Source of the DNA: Tubulanus polymorphus
Taxonomy: Eukaryota > Nemertea > Palaeonemertea > Tubulaniformes > Tubulanidae
Length of the DNA stretch: 64,000 nucleotides
Assembly (NCBI RefSeq): GCF_964204645.1
Contig: NC_134031.1
Location: 2,401,001-2,465,000, forward strand
Reading direction: 5' to 3'
Shown here: positions 1-14,231 of the stretch, piece after piece
How positions within the stretch are numbered: position 1 is the first letter of the stretch
Layout: each line of letters opens with the position of its first letter
The notes under the pieces: generated by a model
What the model was told of the DNA's origin: nothing
The model's input: the letters and a program-made list of their open reading frames with translations, nothing else
Databases searched by the model: none
Program-made: the position numbers and the translations under genes

Positions 1-3000
1 GACTAGAACATTTAGGTATACGTTAAATAAGACCGAGCTGTTCCTCCGTTGTTTGGTCTGATAGCGCGTTTCGATGACGCAGGGCGCTCATGGTGTCTAG
101 AGGCTGATCTCGTACTTTGTTGATATTGACTGAAATGGAGACGATATTACGGTGACTGAATATGTTTTCTCTTCCGATATGTCCACCTGAACCAGACACA
201 AATACCGATCTATTCTGATATCTGATACAACAGCACTGAGGGCAACTAATGATTGCTGTACTGCATCCACTTGCTTCAAGCTAAACGGGTTTTGCACCAA
301 AAATCCCCGGCAGACATCAGACACCAGTTTCTTGCGATTCATGATTTACGGCGTTATGTGATGAGAGATGATGGTAACGCGAGTATCCTCCAACATCATT
401 ATTGTTGCACGACGCTTAAAGCAAGCATCAGGTTTACTATTTCATTCGGCCAATTAAGCGAAAGACTGATTAATGTACGCATCTAGTTTTTTCTGGCATT
501 GATTTGTTGCTAATGAAATATTTCTGTTGTATTAGTGGACGTTGTACACCACCTGGTTGTTAATACTGAGAGCCGATTTACGAAAGCCGGGTTAGCAAGG
601 CGAGCAACAGCCACTTAACAGCAAGCTTCCGTGAAGCCTCAAAGAGTTCTGAAGCTTGTTAAATTCTGTGTCTAGATGCATTGGTCTATCATTGGCCGTC
701 TGATATAAACTGGCCGCCTTTCAAGATCTCATCATACTATTAAAGCAGTGGAGATAATCGTCGATGAAAGCATTCTTCATTAGTCGGTTTTTGAGATTGA
801 AATGCTTATAATTTGATTAATGGCTTAAGATGTTTTTCTTTCATTTGTTTTGCTTTCGTGTTTAGCCTTATCGAACTCAATTTCAAGCCGAATATACAAC
901 TAGATCGGTATAGAGGCAAATATCTACCATTCTGAAGTCTATACCGATATCAGAGTATTTTCCCTGGGAACCAGGTTGGTTGGGCGCCCTGTATAAGCGG
1001 CTAAAGTGCGCGAGTCGCATTAGATTGGATTAGGTATCTTCGTTATAGAATTGAGCTGCGCGATACGCGATACATCCAGCAACTTAATTAACATGTCAAT
1101 CACCGATGGACCGAGTTAAGAATATCATTTCTTTTTGCCGATAAAATTCACCTCGTCGTCGAACGGGAGAAGAAGCCTCATATAGTATCCCCTCTAGTAA
1201 TAATACTCGATCGTACGGGTTTTCCGCGCGGTGTTTGTCCGTTCAAAAAGAAAACATACCTAAACCTGATGTTGAGACTTTTTTTCTCGTCGGTGTCGTT
1301 TCAATTCGTGATTAATTCATCACCGGTTTTACGACGCCAGACAACGAAGGTCAAGGTCGTCGATCCTCTTCAGACGACGACAACGCTTCGTTTAATCCCT
1401 CGTAAATACCCTTAAATGTTCTTACCGAACGGGGGGATACCGAACGTGCTTATTTTAGGTGGATTTCTGGAGTGGCGGTAATTTCGATAGACCAGCGACG
1501 GTTCTAATTATAGCGATGAATCAATTTTTGCAGCTTTCCCCGATGGAAAAAAATAAGGACTACGAAATCATAAGTCGACAATAGTAGAGATTTCCAGTTC
1601 CAAAAATGATGGCAAGAAATCTCGTGTCGCAAGTTTCAGCTCGTTTCGATCAAGAGACGCGAAAAATATGAAAAGTTGCTAAAGAGTTTATTTTTCTGTT
1701 CAGGCGTATGCATGATCGCAATCATAATGCGCTTCATCTCAGTTTGCGCTTCTCGCCATTACGACGAAGCTACGAACGTCTGGTTTTGAAAGCGAATTTT
1801 TCAATCCTCACGACGCGTTAAGTCTTCAGTTTCGTTTCGATGATCTAAGAGAGCAACAGTCACTTAAATCTTATAAACAGATTGTAAAATCTCGCACATC
1901 ACGCGTAATGATAAACCAGACGAGTGGGAGCCATTCGCTTGACTCGTGCACATGCATATGTATGGGCTTTTTCGACAGCATTTTTGACACAAAGGCGCTT
2001 TTCTTTTCGACTCTGCTTCTAACGGTCAGTGATTGTTATTCTCATGCCGGGCAGGTATCACCAATGCCCCACGTAGCGCGCGATATCGCCGCCCAGTCAA
2101 TCATACGTATATTAAGACGGATCATATGTAGACATATTTTTAGCAATCTCGGTGCATGTGTATCTGAGATGTTTTGATATGGGAAAAAAATTGCGCTCGT
2201 GACGGGAATGCAACCGTTACGAAGCAGGGATTCGTGTTATGATAATGAAGCATTCACGCTGAGCGACAAATTTCCGATCTTGCGGCAATAAAAATCTACG
2301 ACAACCAGCGAAAACCCACAGGGCCTCATTTCGCGGGGCTAATAATGATTAATTTGGATTTGGTAAAGCGGACGAAAATGTAAACGCTACCATTGATAAG
2401 TAATTGTAATTTTTTGCTATTTCATCAAACGTTTCGAGTGGAATATAATTAGCTCGGCAAGTCGGAACGTGAAACATAATGCATTTTATGACATTGAAGT
2501 TGTTTTCCATTAAAATGGTGACCGTCGGAACGCAGCTCCACGCGTGCACCTCAATGTTAAGTTTAAAATCAGGAATCAGTTCCTAAGTTTAAATTAATTA
2601 CTCAAGTCTGGAATGAAGGTAAACAAACAACAAGTGCAGTCAATTTATTCATTAATCCCTGCGTAAAATTCTAACCTTCGGTTCTTACTTCATATTCGAA
2701 AACTTTGAAGTGTAACCGATTTTTCGAAAGAACGCACCTTCGTTTGATCTTGATACGATGCACATACGCATCGAAGTTTTCTTTCGACAAGTTCGACAAC
2801 TGTATTTGAGTTGGTGATGAATATATTTTTAAAAACACCGCTAACGAAGTGACGAAAAAAGTAATAACTGCAATTGAAGAAGCGGGTGAAGAAATTGGTG
2901 AACATGAAGACTTACCGAGAGAGACGGCGAGAATCCGGATAAATATACAGTCGTTATTGCGGTTACTAAGCCGGATGTCAGACGAGAAGGTTAAATCCAA

Positions 3001-6000
3001 TTCTCGACCTCTCGGCCGGCGCTCAGATTTAGTGACGCGTTGATCGTACACACACCACTCTGATACAGACGAGGGATGTTTACAGACAGCTAGATAACGA
3101 TGCGACTGACTCGAGACCTGGAGAGACGCGCTATTTATCGCAAAAAACATGGCGTAATTATCAATACGATTGATATGTCGACCGCGCTTTCATTCGCGAT
3201 CCATTATTTTTTCCTCATGTTTTGCTTGAATTTGAGTGTATTTATAATTACCATTCTTCAAATTTTCAGAGCCAGATAATGAAATTACCTCTTCGTATAA
3301 AGCGTTCTTAAGCCGCGATCAAACAAGCGTTTTTGGCCCGTACCAAATTTCGGAAAAAACTGTTCACACGGGTGCCAAATTGGCCCGTGCCTGTTTGGCC
3401 CGACCAAAAACGTCGGACCAGACCCGAGCTAAATGTTGGCACATGATTTGACCCGTTCTAACGAGGTAACGGCTAGATTCGACTCTGGCTTGATCCGGGC
3501 CAGGTCTCCGTGCGAGTTACTATTACAAAGTATGAGTGTCTAATAATACGAAGTCAGTCAAATTTCCAGTGGATCAATCAATCTTTGACGAGATATCGAA
3601 ATTCGTAGCAGTTTGTTTTTGTAATATTAACGCAATTTAAATATTTTGAAAAATATAGAAATAAACATATTCATGTATTGTGAAGAGCTTTGAGATTGTT
3701 TTTAATGATAAGGACTTTTTAGATAATTGATTATCATTATTATTATCATGATTTTTATCATCCAACATTCAAACACTTTCGATAATTTCTTCCTTGTTTT
3801 TATAATGGATTTTTTTCTAGAAGGCGTGAAAACAGCCACATAAATCTAGAATATACAAATGACAGCGCGTAAAACCGTGTTCATTGACATACATGAATCA
3901 CACGTCTCTTTTATGCATTATTTTTGATTTGGTCTGGTTGATGTGATGGACGAGACCGACTCTCGCAAAATGGGAATTTATTCAAATCGTGTCCAAACAG
4001 CATTACACGCGCCGTGTTCGTTCATTTGTCACAAAGCCGGGCGCCACATCAATATCGCGTTGTGTGGAATTGAACGTAACGGCAACATTTACACGGTCAA
4101 TAGTTCAGACAAAACGCAAATAAACAAAACCGTAAGTGTCATGCGAGATGACAATGTATGCATTCAGCAAAATCAATATCTATCATCAAAAAGCGTTTTT
4201 ATACAGGGATAGCTATAGCCGTTATTTAGAGCGTTTTGATTTAGGACGGACCAGGCGACCACACTAGTAAAAAGTCAGTTCTAGATTGATCCGTTCCATT
4301 TTAGAAACGGACTAAAATGACTGATTCCTGTCCTTTCTAATTTTCAGAACCGACCATTTCTATGATGTTTGAAAGAAACTTCGCCTGTGAGCAGCAGTAT
4401 TGAGTCTGGAGCAGTGATAATAGCTGACTTTAAAAAAGTGTATGAATGCGCAGCATTGATTTAGTCCGTTCAAATTTGGTCCGTTTCAGGTACGCGCAGA
4501 ATAAGAACGGTCCAACTATCGGTAGTCCGGTTTTTCGAAGTATTTGCGAATGCATTGATCGGAGACAGCAATCATAGTTGAAAACTTCGAGATTGTTTTT
4601 AGATCGGTCGAAATAAGTATGAAAACCACGACCAAAAAAGAATCAAAGCTAATGCTTTACGTTAATTTGAATCTATTTTTCCTTTCCCTACTTCCGTCAG
4701 AGATCGTTTTATTCTACCGATCTGGATTGAGACAAAAATTGAAAGCGCACGCGCATTAAGAGAACGGACGGAGCGAGCGTGGAATCGGATTCGTTTGATT
4801 TGAAACTAATTTCACTCCGTGGCGGCGGCGGTGGCAATCTTGTAATTCAACACACGATTGAGGAGTTTTTTCTTGATTAGTTTCCGCGGACGGGGAAGCG
4901 ACGCCGCGAAACCGGTAATCAAAGGCAGCTGTTTGAAATGAAATTTGCGTAAAATGATAGAGCAACATCCCTCTCTATTGGGTGACGTTGAACGGACTAT
5001 ATCGATCCTTATAAGGAAAGTATGCCTTCTAGCAGATTATTTAGGAGCTAATGCTATTAGTTCTTATCGAGCAAAATATCCAATTGAATAAAAAATGGCA
5101 TCCTAATACATTAGATCTGATAATTAATTGAATCAACGTAAAGATGCGTCCCGGGATGCTAGAAAATTATTAATCCAATCTACATGAAATTAGGGTGTTC
5201 GTCATTATCAAATGATAATCAAATCAAGATAATAAATTTGTATTACAACAGCCGTAGGGACGCGATGTCAGACGGGGCTAAGCTCATTTCGGTTCAATCT
5301 TATAGGTTAGCATGTCAGGGAAATAGTTTGTCGCAGACACCATCGTCTGGTATGACCGCATGTAAGCCCCACGAGACGATGACTTGTATCATTTCTGTTA
5401 TGCTATGATTTCTACGTTTCAGGAATTAGCTAACTCCCATAGGAGGAATACTCTGCACCTTTTCTTCGCAGACGCAATTCAGGACACGGATAATTTGTTC
5501 TTACGTCCCTTGCTGACAACCAGCCACGTGATAAAGGGCAAACGCCGCGTCGCGAACGAGTTGAAAACTTTTCTCTTCACCGTCTGGAACTGTAAAGGGA
5601 TCTAGCTCAGACGGCCGTACAATTATCGTTCACAAACCTCGGGCTCTACGCGGTAATAAAATCGCTCTACAAAGCTGATTATTTCGTCATCAAATACACG
5701 ACGACCATTTGCAACGAGCTCCTGGAACTTAGATAGTTTTTCCGAGCGAGCTATTACTTTGTCGTTAAATTGAATAATCCGGCTAGAAAACTATAGCAAC
5801 ACAGGAAATAAATTTCAATTAATCGCAAAATTAACTATAAACGTCCGTTGCACGAATCATCAATTCTAACAACTGGATAAATTGACTTTTATGTTTTGTT
5901 TAGGCATCGTACAATGGAGTACACCAGCGTACAAACGAAATGGAGCGCACCAGAGTTGTGTAATATATAAATTTGTCATTCAAAAATAGGAAACAAGCTA

Positions 6001-7558
6001 TTTTTGTTCTAGTGGATGGACCCTCAAATAACTCGCACCGCTTGCTGGTCCAGGCTGGTTGGAAGATCGTTTGAATGAACCGGAACCGAAATCTATGCAC
6101 TTCGATTCAAAAAAATTCTATGAAATCGATCACCGATCACACATTTGCTATGCCTGTACTTCGATTTCGATTACAGCAACAAACACCCTGTTTCGCTCCC
6201 GGCAGGAGTGCTGGGTTTTTAAAGGGACACCAAACCAAAACACGAATCAAACGAAATGTACCAATTAAACAAATAAATAAGTGACAAACCCTGTTTTTAA
6301 GATAGACAAAAAAACTGACGCTGGATTTCGTGTTATCAGCTGTAATTGGCCACTCACGATGCCGCGAACACACCAAACCGCCTCGCGCTGTCGTCATTAA
6401 ACTTATTTTCACCGAAGATCGATCGGATTTTAATCGTATTCTCCTAACAAATTCACTCGTTCCTCTCTGCACTTTTTCTTTTAATTGCGGTTCGTCTAAT
6501 TACAAAATGAGCGCCGGTAGAGAGATGGCTCAACGGCAATTAGACTGATAGCAGAATGAATCGCAGCTATCATCCATCAATGATACCACTGGTTACGATG
6601 TGTCTTTTTCGTTCGTTCCTCACCTCACAGTGCCTTTCTGCTTTGCTACTAAATAAAACGTTGATAGTGCGGCGGGTCCATCAATTTTATTACGAATCTA
6701 TAGCAACAGTATTATTCGTCTATGAGAGATATTTCTTTTTTACTCACAAATTAACTCAGTCTCTCGCAAAACAACTGTCGCAACGTCGCAAAAACGTTTT
6801 TATGGTTCCTGCCCAGACCACGAGGTAATTTACTTCTGAATGGCGAATTTATAATTCGAATAGATTCTCCTCGTTAAGATAATTGCCGATCGATTTTTAT
6901 TGGCGAATTCAAACGGATAGCAATTTGTTTTACATCAAGAGAAAATATTTCGTGATCACGTCAATATAGAGAAAAATGATAGACCTAATATTCATTAGCA
7001 GCAAAGAGAATGTTTTACCCGTCAAACTGTGACGGATGTATCAATTTATCTCGCTCTAATACGAGATACAACAAAAGGCCTATCGCCAAACGAGCGATTT
7101 TATGTAAAATACGTCATCGTTTCGTGTGCCCGTAATATGTATAATAGGCCAATCACGATCGTACCCAGTATTTCGGATGATAAACGATCAGGATCTTGAT
7201 GTTGTTCAATTGTGTAGAGTCGTTTTATGAAGGCCGGCCGAGTACATAAACCTTTTGTAAGAATGGATATAGAAAACTTAACTTCAGAACCGAGTCAAAA
7301 TTACTTAATGTATCTTCAGATAGATCGGAATCTTTCTCTCTAGCAAATCAAATTCTTCCCCATGTTCACAATATTCTAGTTAAGCTTAAGCCGTTTGAAA
7401 ACAACACAACCCTTTCATCAAGAAATGTGAAAATATCACCATGAGCACTATACAGTAATTCCTTGTTTTTTAAGTGGCGATTTGTTTTTCAAATGTTGCG
7501 ACAAAAAAAAATATATTTTAGAAAGCTAGAGGCCTCAACTCCAAAATAATGATGTCGC
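1..7558. other. Gene-free stretch with degenerate repeats
   Basis: I find no gene here that I can support. Open frames are short, have no recognisable domains and lack consistent splice signals. Diverged repeat-like sequence is visible around 3305-3540, where GGCCCG-type motifs recur, and around 4225-4530, where 'gtccgtt' and 'ggaccg' motifs recur on both strands. Similar motifs come back near 35860-35945. The best coding-like stretch is a minus-strand frame of about 80 codons at 97-342. It could be an exon of a gene running off the left edge, but nothing confirms it. Confidence 0.5.
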
Positions 7559-7631
7559 CGATCCTGCCAGGACTCGAACCTGGAATCCCCTGATTCGTAG
7601 TCAGATGCCTTATCCATTGGGCCACAGGACC
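7559..7631 (-). tRNA. tRNA-Arg (anticodon ACG)
   Basis: A complete 73-nt tRNA without an intron is read on the minus strand. The acceptor stem pairs GGTCCTG with CAGGATC (one G.U pair), followed by discriminator G at 7559. The D-arm region carries the box A-like TGGCCCAATGG. The anticodon loop is CTACGAA, with anticodon ACG at 7598-7596. The T arm has the box B sequence GGTTCGAGTCC. A TTTT run at 7541-7544, about 15 nt past the 3' end, fits an RNA polymerase III terminator. The intact stems suggest a functional gene and not a SINE fragment. Confidence 0.97.
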
Positions 7632-9203
7632 GTTGTGTCATAGCGAGACATGAATTTTATGGATTGGTAGATTGGTAGATTGGCGATTGTTCTGACGAGA
7701 AATCCAGTTTTTCGTTATAAAAAGCAATTCTAATTTCGTTATTCTACGAAGGAATACAAGATAGGGAATTGAATTCTTGGAAATTCGGGCGTGGATGCTG
7801 TCACGTATCAATTATCAAACCTTACAAGTCACGTAATGGCGTCTTCAGTGAAAGCTAGAATAAAGAGTGATTTCAGCGTGAGCTCAGAAGTTTCGCCCAC
7901 ATTCTTGTCAATCATTTTAAAAGCGGATATCTGCGAGAAAGCTTACAGATGCGGATGATTTACAGTAGCCTAAAACTTGAGTCAGGGTGTTTTAATTTAT
8001 GTCTTGGCGTAGATTAGATTCGTGCAATATTACACAAGTGCGCGAGGTTCTTCTTTTTGGAAGTTAAAACTGTCGCCATGACGTCTAATGGATATTATAC
8101 AACATCGACCACAACACACGGAAGACAATCGTCGAATCGTAAAAACCTTCTTTTGTGTAAATTCCGAACTAGTCATCGTAGCAAAAAATTATCTAAAATC
8201 TCGAGTCGATGTTTCATATCGCCATCTCATCGAGCTAGGGGTTTAGCGTGACAGGGTGAATAACACCAAATACTCATCAACGATTGTCGGTCTACTGATC
8301 TGATTTTTTTAAACCCCGACCTATCAAGCGCTGGAATATCAATGGCTCCGCTTGAAACCGTTTTCTCTTTTGATGGGGGAAGGCTCGAAGAACGGTCGAT
8401 CAAGAGACACTACCTTGATTGCCGTGAGCGTTGGAAAATGGCGAGACGAATATAGGCCTAGTAAAAGGACGATGAACTCCGAAAATACAAGATATCAAAA
8501 ATGATAAAGAACTACATATAAGTTTGTGTGTAGAAAAATAGAGTATAACATCTTGTATGTATCAATACCAGACTTGCAAAACAATTGAACTAAAAGCTGG
8601 GTTCAATTTTTTTCGGATTCTCAAGAAAATGATCAAACTTAGTTTGAAGTAAACCGCATCTTACGCGAAGTATAAAAAAAAACTTCATTCTGGAGAGTGC
8701 CTCGTTTAAAAACAACGTAATTGCCAACAGCGCCAACACGCAACCGTTGTTTAAAAGAGCGTTTGTAGCCGTAGCGGATTCAGCCCAGTGGGCGAAATTA
8801 ACTTAGAACACGTCATCACGAATATCGTTTGAAGCCGGCGTGTGACTGAGAAATATCTCAACTCGCCACGAAGAGAAAAACCTTCAAAGTAATTTTTACA
8901 TCATATTCGTTGTGTGAAAGCGCACGTCAAGTCGCTCTCAGGTGGCACAATAACCGAAAAACAACAACAAGACCGATCGGTTGATTGTCACCTCTCTGCG
9001 CCGTTGCGTGTGACAAAACGAGCAGTAGCTGTTTGATTTATGAGCATCATCGTTTGTTATATTTTCCTAAGGATTGTCACTAGTTAGCGGTCTTTAGGCG
9101 AAGGATTAATGACGCATAGCAAACAATAAGAACGCTCAAAAAATGACGCGCGCGAGATATGCTCCCTTCTGAAGTTCTTCTGCTGAAATTCTTCCCCCCT
9201 CCA

Positions 9204-9216
9204 CCCCCCCCCCCCC
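9204..9216. repeat. Poly-C run
   Basis: Thirteen consecutive C residues, preceded by a shorter interrupted C-rich tract at 9194-9203. Confidence 0.9.
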
Positions 9217-10252
9217 AATTGAATTAATTTCATGGATCCGCCTCAGTATATCGAAATAAATTCTACTCACACAAATGGAATCTGTAAAAAATGCTCAAGT
9301 CTATCAATGGTGAAAATTTAAACGAAATTCGATTAACGGACCTAAGGGAACGTTTTCGGAAGATTATTTATGAAAAGCAGCGCGCATCTCACGCAGAAGA
9401 CTAACAGCCATTTCCAGCTGCCCTTCCCATCCCGTGTATTTCCGATCGTAAATGAGACACCCACACTGTAATACATGTATGTAATGGAAAAAGCGATTGC
9501 ATGTTTTGCTGATGGTCTAGTGACAAAGTGATGACCAGTAGACCCGATCTCTGCTAATCTTTTAATAGTTTCAAAACTTGCTCTAAAATCGATTAAGATA
9601 GATATATACATATATATTATGAAATAGAATCATAGATATAAAACTTCATGTAAACTGAAAATTGTCATTACTCCTGTTCAGTTTTACCAAGTAGGCTTAT
9701 TCGGAGTTATACGATCACTTCAATCCACTTCACAAGAGCTACGTATTGCTGTATGAATGATCCCCCCTGAGCTGTGGCGGAAGAAACAGGCGAGACTGTC
9801 AAGTGCACCGGACTATCTCCGGATTATCACGCGTTGTTTTGACAGCAACCGTGACAAGAAACTTATATAAGACAAGAAGATGCTCCAATTACCGTCGGCC
9901 ACGCACAGGCGTTTCAAATAACTAATACGGTGACCGGACGTATTGAATTCTAGAAGCGAAGGCGAATTACGAATATCTATAAGGGAAGTAGTCGAATAGA
10001 ATTCTCTTATCCGTGTACACTGAAATAAAGAAGTCCCACATTAGAATTGTATACGATAAGATTTATTAAAACAAAATCAAATCGATACCAATGATTCCAA
10101 TCGAAGTTAATATACGTTTGGTTTGCAAATTCTTGGTTTGCAAATGCTTTTCTCTGGTTGTCCTGCTGTTATTTTGCATCAGTTTGCAAAACAAATAAAT
10201 TATCTATAGTTAGTTCGTAAAATCTGGTATTCATTGATGTAAATTATTCAGG

Positions 10253-10280
10253 AAATAAATAAATAAATAAATAAATAAAT
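10253..10280. repeat. (AAAT)n microsatellite
   Basis: Seven uninterrupted AAAT units. Confidence 0.95.
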
Positions 10281-13200
10281 TCAGCTGGTTACCGCTTAGA
10301 AGATCGGGCTAGATGAAGGGCATTTGATCAATAAAAGCGGTGCAAATCTAACGGAAAGATCAGAAGTGTCCCGGCGACGATTATAGATGTGCTGGTATTT
10401 GCTGGCGGAAAATCGTGCATTAAATCAAGACACTTCTCGGTCCGGTTGCTCCTCCGTAATGGCCAATAAAACCAGTTCCGCTGTGGCCGTCTGCGGCACT
10501 GATAGCAGATTCAACTGGTGAGATACTCCTCGTCCGGCATATTAAACATCATAATTCGCGGGTCGCATCATCGATCTAGTCTTCATAATGCGACTGTAAA
10601 TTTTATGCGCGGCCCGCAAATTGTCTATTAATGTTATAGAGGTCTACGTGACATAGACATTAATCACCCAATAACCTAAAATACTGTATAATTTGTTCGT
10701 GCTTATAAGCACCGGCTGGAATATCGGTATTTGGAATCTGGAATCGTGGTAAATTGGACTATTGGAACACGATCTCACCGCTCACAATCACGCATCAAAC
10801 TCCGGTTATATCTAGCCGAATTTCTTGGCACACACGAAGTCACGAAGCCATCGATAGATACGGTGAATTGGTCTCATGGGATTCGTGTGGCTCGGCGACT
10901 TTTTTCGAGTGCCGTCGAAGACATTCTCGACATCTCGAGAAATGACACTATGAAGGACGTCTGTGCGATAAACATTCAATGAAAATATTCAATTCTATGT
11001 AGATATTCGTCTTCTCCATCAGGTTGAAGTAGCAATATGAATATATATCATGTGACGTTGAACATGTTGAGAATGAGTTGAATTCGATACAGCTGCTGAT
11101 CGCTTTTTGGGATCCGAATCAGGGGTTCGAACCGTGCTTCAATCATTTCTAAACATAAATCATAGATATACTAGTATAATTCACCATTTCATAGCTGGTT
11201 CGAGTCCCTTAGTCTGACAGCGGAATCTACGTCACATGATCTAACTGGTCAATACATTCAGTTCATATCTGCTGTATTTCAATGTGATTGATCGTGGAAA
11301 ATACGTCGTCTTCAATAGAACGAAATAAAATCGCTTCATGTCGGAAAATGGATCTTTTGACGAATCGTCAACGTCTTTGAAAGAGTGATATAATTACGTT
11401 TATATCCGCATTGATTTAATTGGCAACTTGCGGGCGTACACGTAAAAAGATCCTTTTAGCTAATGAGCGCATTTAGCTAAGCATTTTATTTTTCGTATAG
11501 TTAATTGTCACCAAAGACTGCATCGCGCTTGTCGAAACGTGTTCGCTGATGTGATGTACCTTCCGCGGGAAAAGGTTCGTGCAAATGATGAGAGGAAACT
11601 CTGAGGAGAAAATTGTTCCCTTTTTTCTCAGAATTATTTACAGACTCTGACGACGTAATATTGATCTTTATGGCTGATATTACGGCAGACGATTGCCGCT
11701 GTCCAGAATCAGAACCAATCTATTAAGCAGCACCAGTGCACCTTATATTACGATTTTACGATCTAATCGGTGTTGGCTAACATAAAATACGTAAGATTGA
11801 TCCACACTGCCAGTGATTGAAAATATTGATTCGTGAATTTGATTTTTTATCAACGACTGATTCGGCCATCATTGTAAACTGTGATCGCTTGGTATGAAAT
11901 CGGTAAATATTCGGAATTAGTCGAAAAAAACATTCAAATCTGTGTAGATGAATGAAAAAGGTCCCAACATAGATTTTTTGCGATAAAATCATGAAGATAT
12001 ATTGAAGCGAAACCACAAAGTTTCGGCTGTGGACTAACAGCCATCAGCAGGTGGAATCACGCAATAGACGGTGTTGCACAGTGCGGTTTCTCATTGTTGA
12101 TATAGCAGCAACCTGATGATGGCCCAAGTCAACAACCAATGTGGTTTCGTTTCAATAAATCTTTGAAATTGTGTCACATGAAATTCTATTGTGTGGGACT
12201 TTTTTATTTGTCGAATTCAAACCTTCATAAGGTTGGCGGCCGAATAAAGAATCAAATCTTCGCCAATCAAGAACTGCTCATGGTCACTTGTGCATTAGCT
12301 ACAGGTTTGCAGTTTACAGTTTTGATTCTTTATTGTCATTTGATCAGTGACTTCAGGCGAATAAACCTCTATACAATACCGCGGAGTCTTTTAATCAAGC
12401 ATCGTGTGACGAAGCGTTTCATCATCATCATCAGCGAGAGGAGAATTAAATACACAGACAAATTCATTTGATTTTTTATTTTTTCATTCAAGGCGCGTCG
12501 AATATCGAAGTTCCGATAATCGCGTTTTATAGTCAGCGCCGAATCATAGCGCGTCGTCGTAATTTAAAGAAATACGTGTTTCATGTACAAATTCATAAAA
12601 ATCTCGTCAAAAACGAATTATTCGCCATCCCCCTCTAGGCGTTCGCTGGAGCAGATCTCGACCTTTGCGGGTGAATACCTGTGATACTAATTACGGTTAT
12701 GTTTGTTCCCGTCGACCCGGTATTCGCCACTCGACCTTGAACAAAGTAACCGGAAACTAGACCGCGGCAACTAATAGATTTTTGCCGCGTCGTGGGATCG
12801 ACCGCGCTTTCGTCGTCAAAACTCCTTCAGTTTTGGTCGCAGTAAACCGGCCACACAGGTCGTAATACGTGCATTAATTCTTCTAAGCATTTGGCCAAAA
12901 TACCACGATCGATGACACGCCGACTGTCTAATGAAAGAGATCACGTACATAATATAGCAGATCTATACCCACTCTGTCCATTATCTTAAAAACAGCAATT
13001 TTTCTAACTACTTTCATCCAGAGCTCCTTCCGGCCGTCTGTCGACGATATACCCATCATAACAAACTGAATAATCCCGACGGTTTTTGCTCGTTAATGAA
13101 CACTTGATCTTTGTTATCAAACCGTACATACAATGCCCTTATAAGAGATACATATACGGGATCACGAGTATACTTCTTATGAAAGCTAAACAGTATCTAT

Positions 13201-13606
13201 CGGCTTACAGTCCCAATTCGTGCCAATCACCAGTATCATTATATGAAACCCTATAAAAGTCGAGTCGTTGAGCCTGCTAAGAAGGATCATTGAGGTATTC
13301 CGCATGTCTCGTTTCTAATCTTTCTCATCACAAGTCGGATGATATTTTCGGGTCCGTGGAATAGTTTATTGAGGGTCAAATGTCAAAGCTTGACATGATC
13401 GCACTCATCGACGGCAGTTTTTCTCAGAATCTGCGAAATCAAAGTTGACGCCATGACATGGCTCACTTCTAAGATCGTATTATACATGTGAACGCTACTA
13501 CATTCACTTATGTCATATCAACGCACTTCTCTAAAAGTACTTTCGTTTTTGCGTGTCTCTAAGCATGAGGCTAGTTGGCATATTGGCTTATATTGATATA
13601 TACCAG

Positions 13607-13801
13607 GGTAAGGGCCGACAGATAAGTCTTTCAATATGGCGTACCACTGATCCTGTCGCATTGCCAAATGGGTCATACAAGTGTAGAACATCAATATCTA
13701 ATCATAATTTCACTGTTACTATATATTGTAATAATCAGGTTCATAGCATAGGACAATATACCTTCACTTATACGGGTAATCCTCTTTGGATTTTGGAAAT
13801 A
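13607..13801 (+). other. Orphan exon candidate, 65 codons
   Basis: A stop-free segment is bounded by an acceptor (ATACCAG just before 13607) and a consensus donor (GTAAGT at 13802). It is exactly 65 codons, in phase 0 at both ends. The translation has two NxS/T glycosylation motifs (NGS, NFT), two cysteines (SYKC and IYC) and alternating hydrophobic residues ending in PLWILEI. This suggests an extracellular beta-rich domain, but I do not recognise the family. It does not splice in frame to the GPR157 exon at 14232 through any AG close to that start. It may be a lone exon, a pseudo-exon or chance. Confidence 0.25.
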
Positions 13802-14231
13802 GTAAGTCGTGATGTGATGATTTCAAATCACCAACGCACGGGCGTCATGCGGCGGTGAAATCCACGTGAAAATTAGTTCAGGATATAAGCAAAAGTCACG
13901 CGTGTTTGAAATAAGTTCATCCGTGTAAATGTAATCCAATAAAATTGCGTATTTTTCAACGTTTAGAAAATCTAACTGTCACGCGTGTGTTTATGACTTT
14001 TTCGATCTATTTTATGATAATCGACCGAACAGTTAATTAGAATCGATAGAAAACGTGGTCATTCTCTGGAGGATAAACCAAAGCCTATTCATTGCATGGT
14101 TAGTTGGAAAAGGAACTCTACGCTTTTGGCCACGACTGGGAATTCAACAAAGACACTAAGCACTTCTGAGATGTATGTTTGAAACGTTCATTCTACCGTC
14201 TTAAGACACTAGATATAGATTAGTAGGAGGA

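Larger units (their letters stand above)
7632..14231. other. Gene-poor stretch upstream of GPR157
   Basis: Apart from the orphan exon candidate at 13607-13801, I see no supported gene. A run of 13 C residues lies at 9204-9216 and an (AAAT)n microsatellite at 10253-10280. A frame at 8087-8251 starting at an ATG is too short and featureless to call. The promoter and any 5' untranslated exon of the downstream receptor should lie in this stretch but cannot be placed by eye. Confidence 0.5.

Noticed and set aside
2671-3150. 159-codon minus-strand frame
   Set aside because: It has no domain pattern, overlaps an equally open shorter frame on the other strand, and has no splice context; probably chance.
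8087-8251. Possible short first exon (MTSNGYYTTSTTT...)
   Set aside because: It is Thr/Ser-rich low-complexity sequence with no convincing donor site or downstream partner exon.
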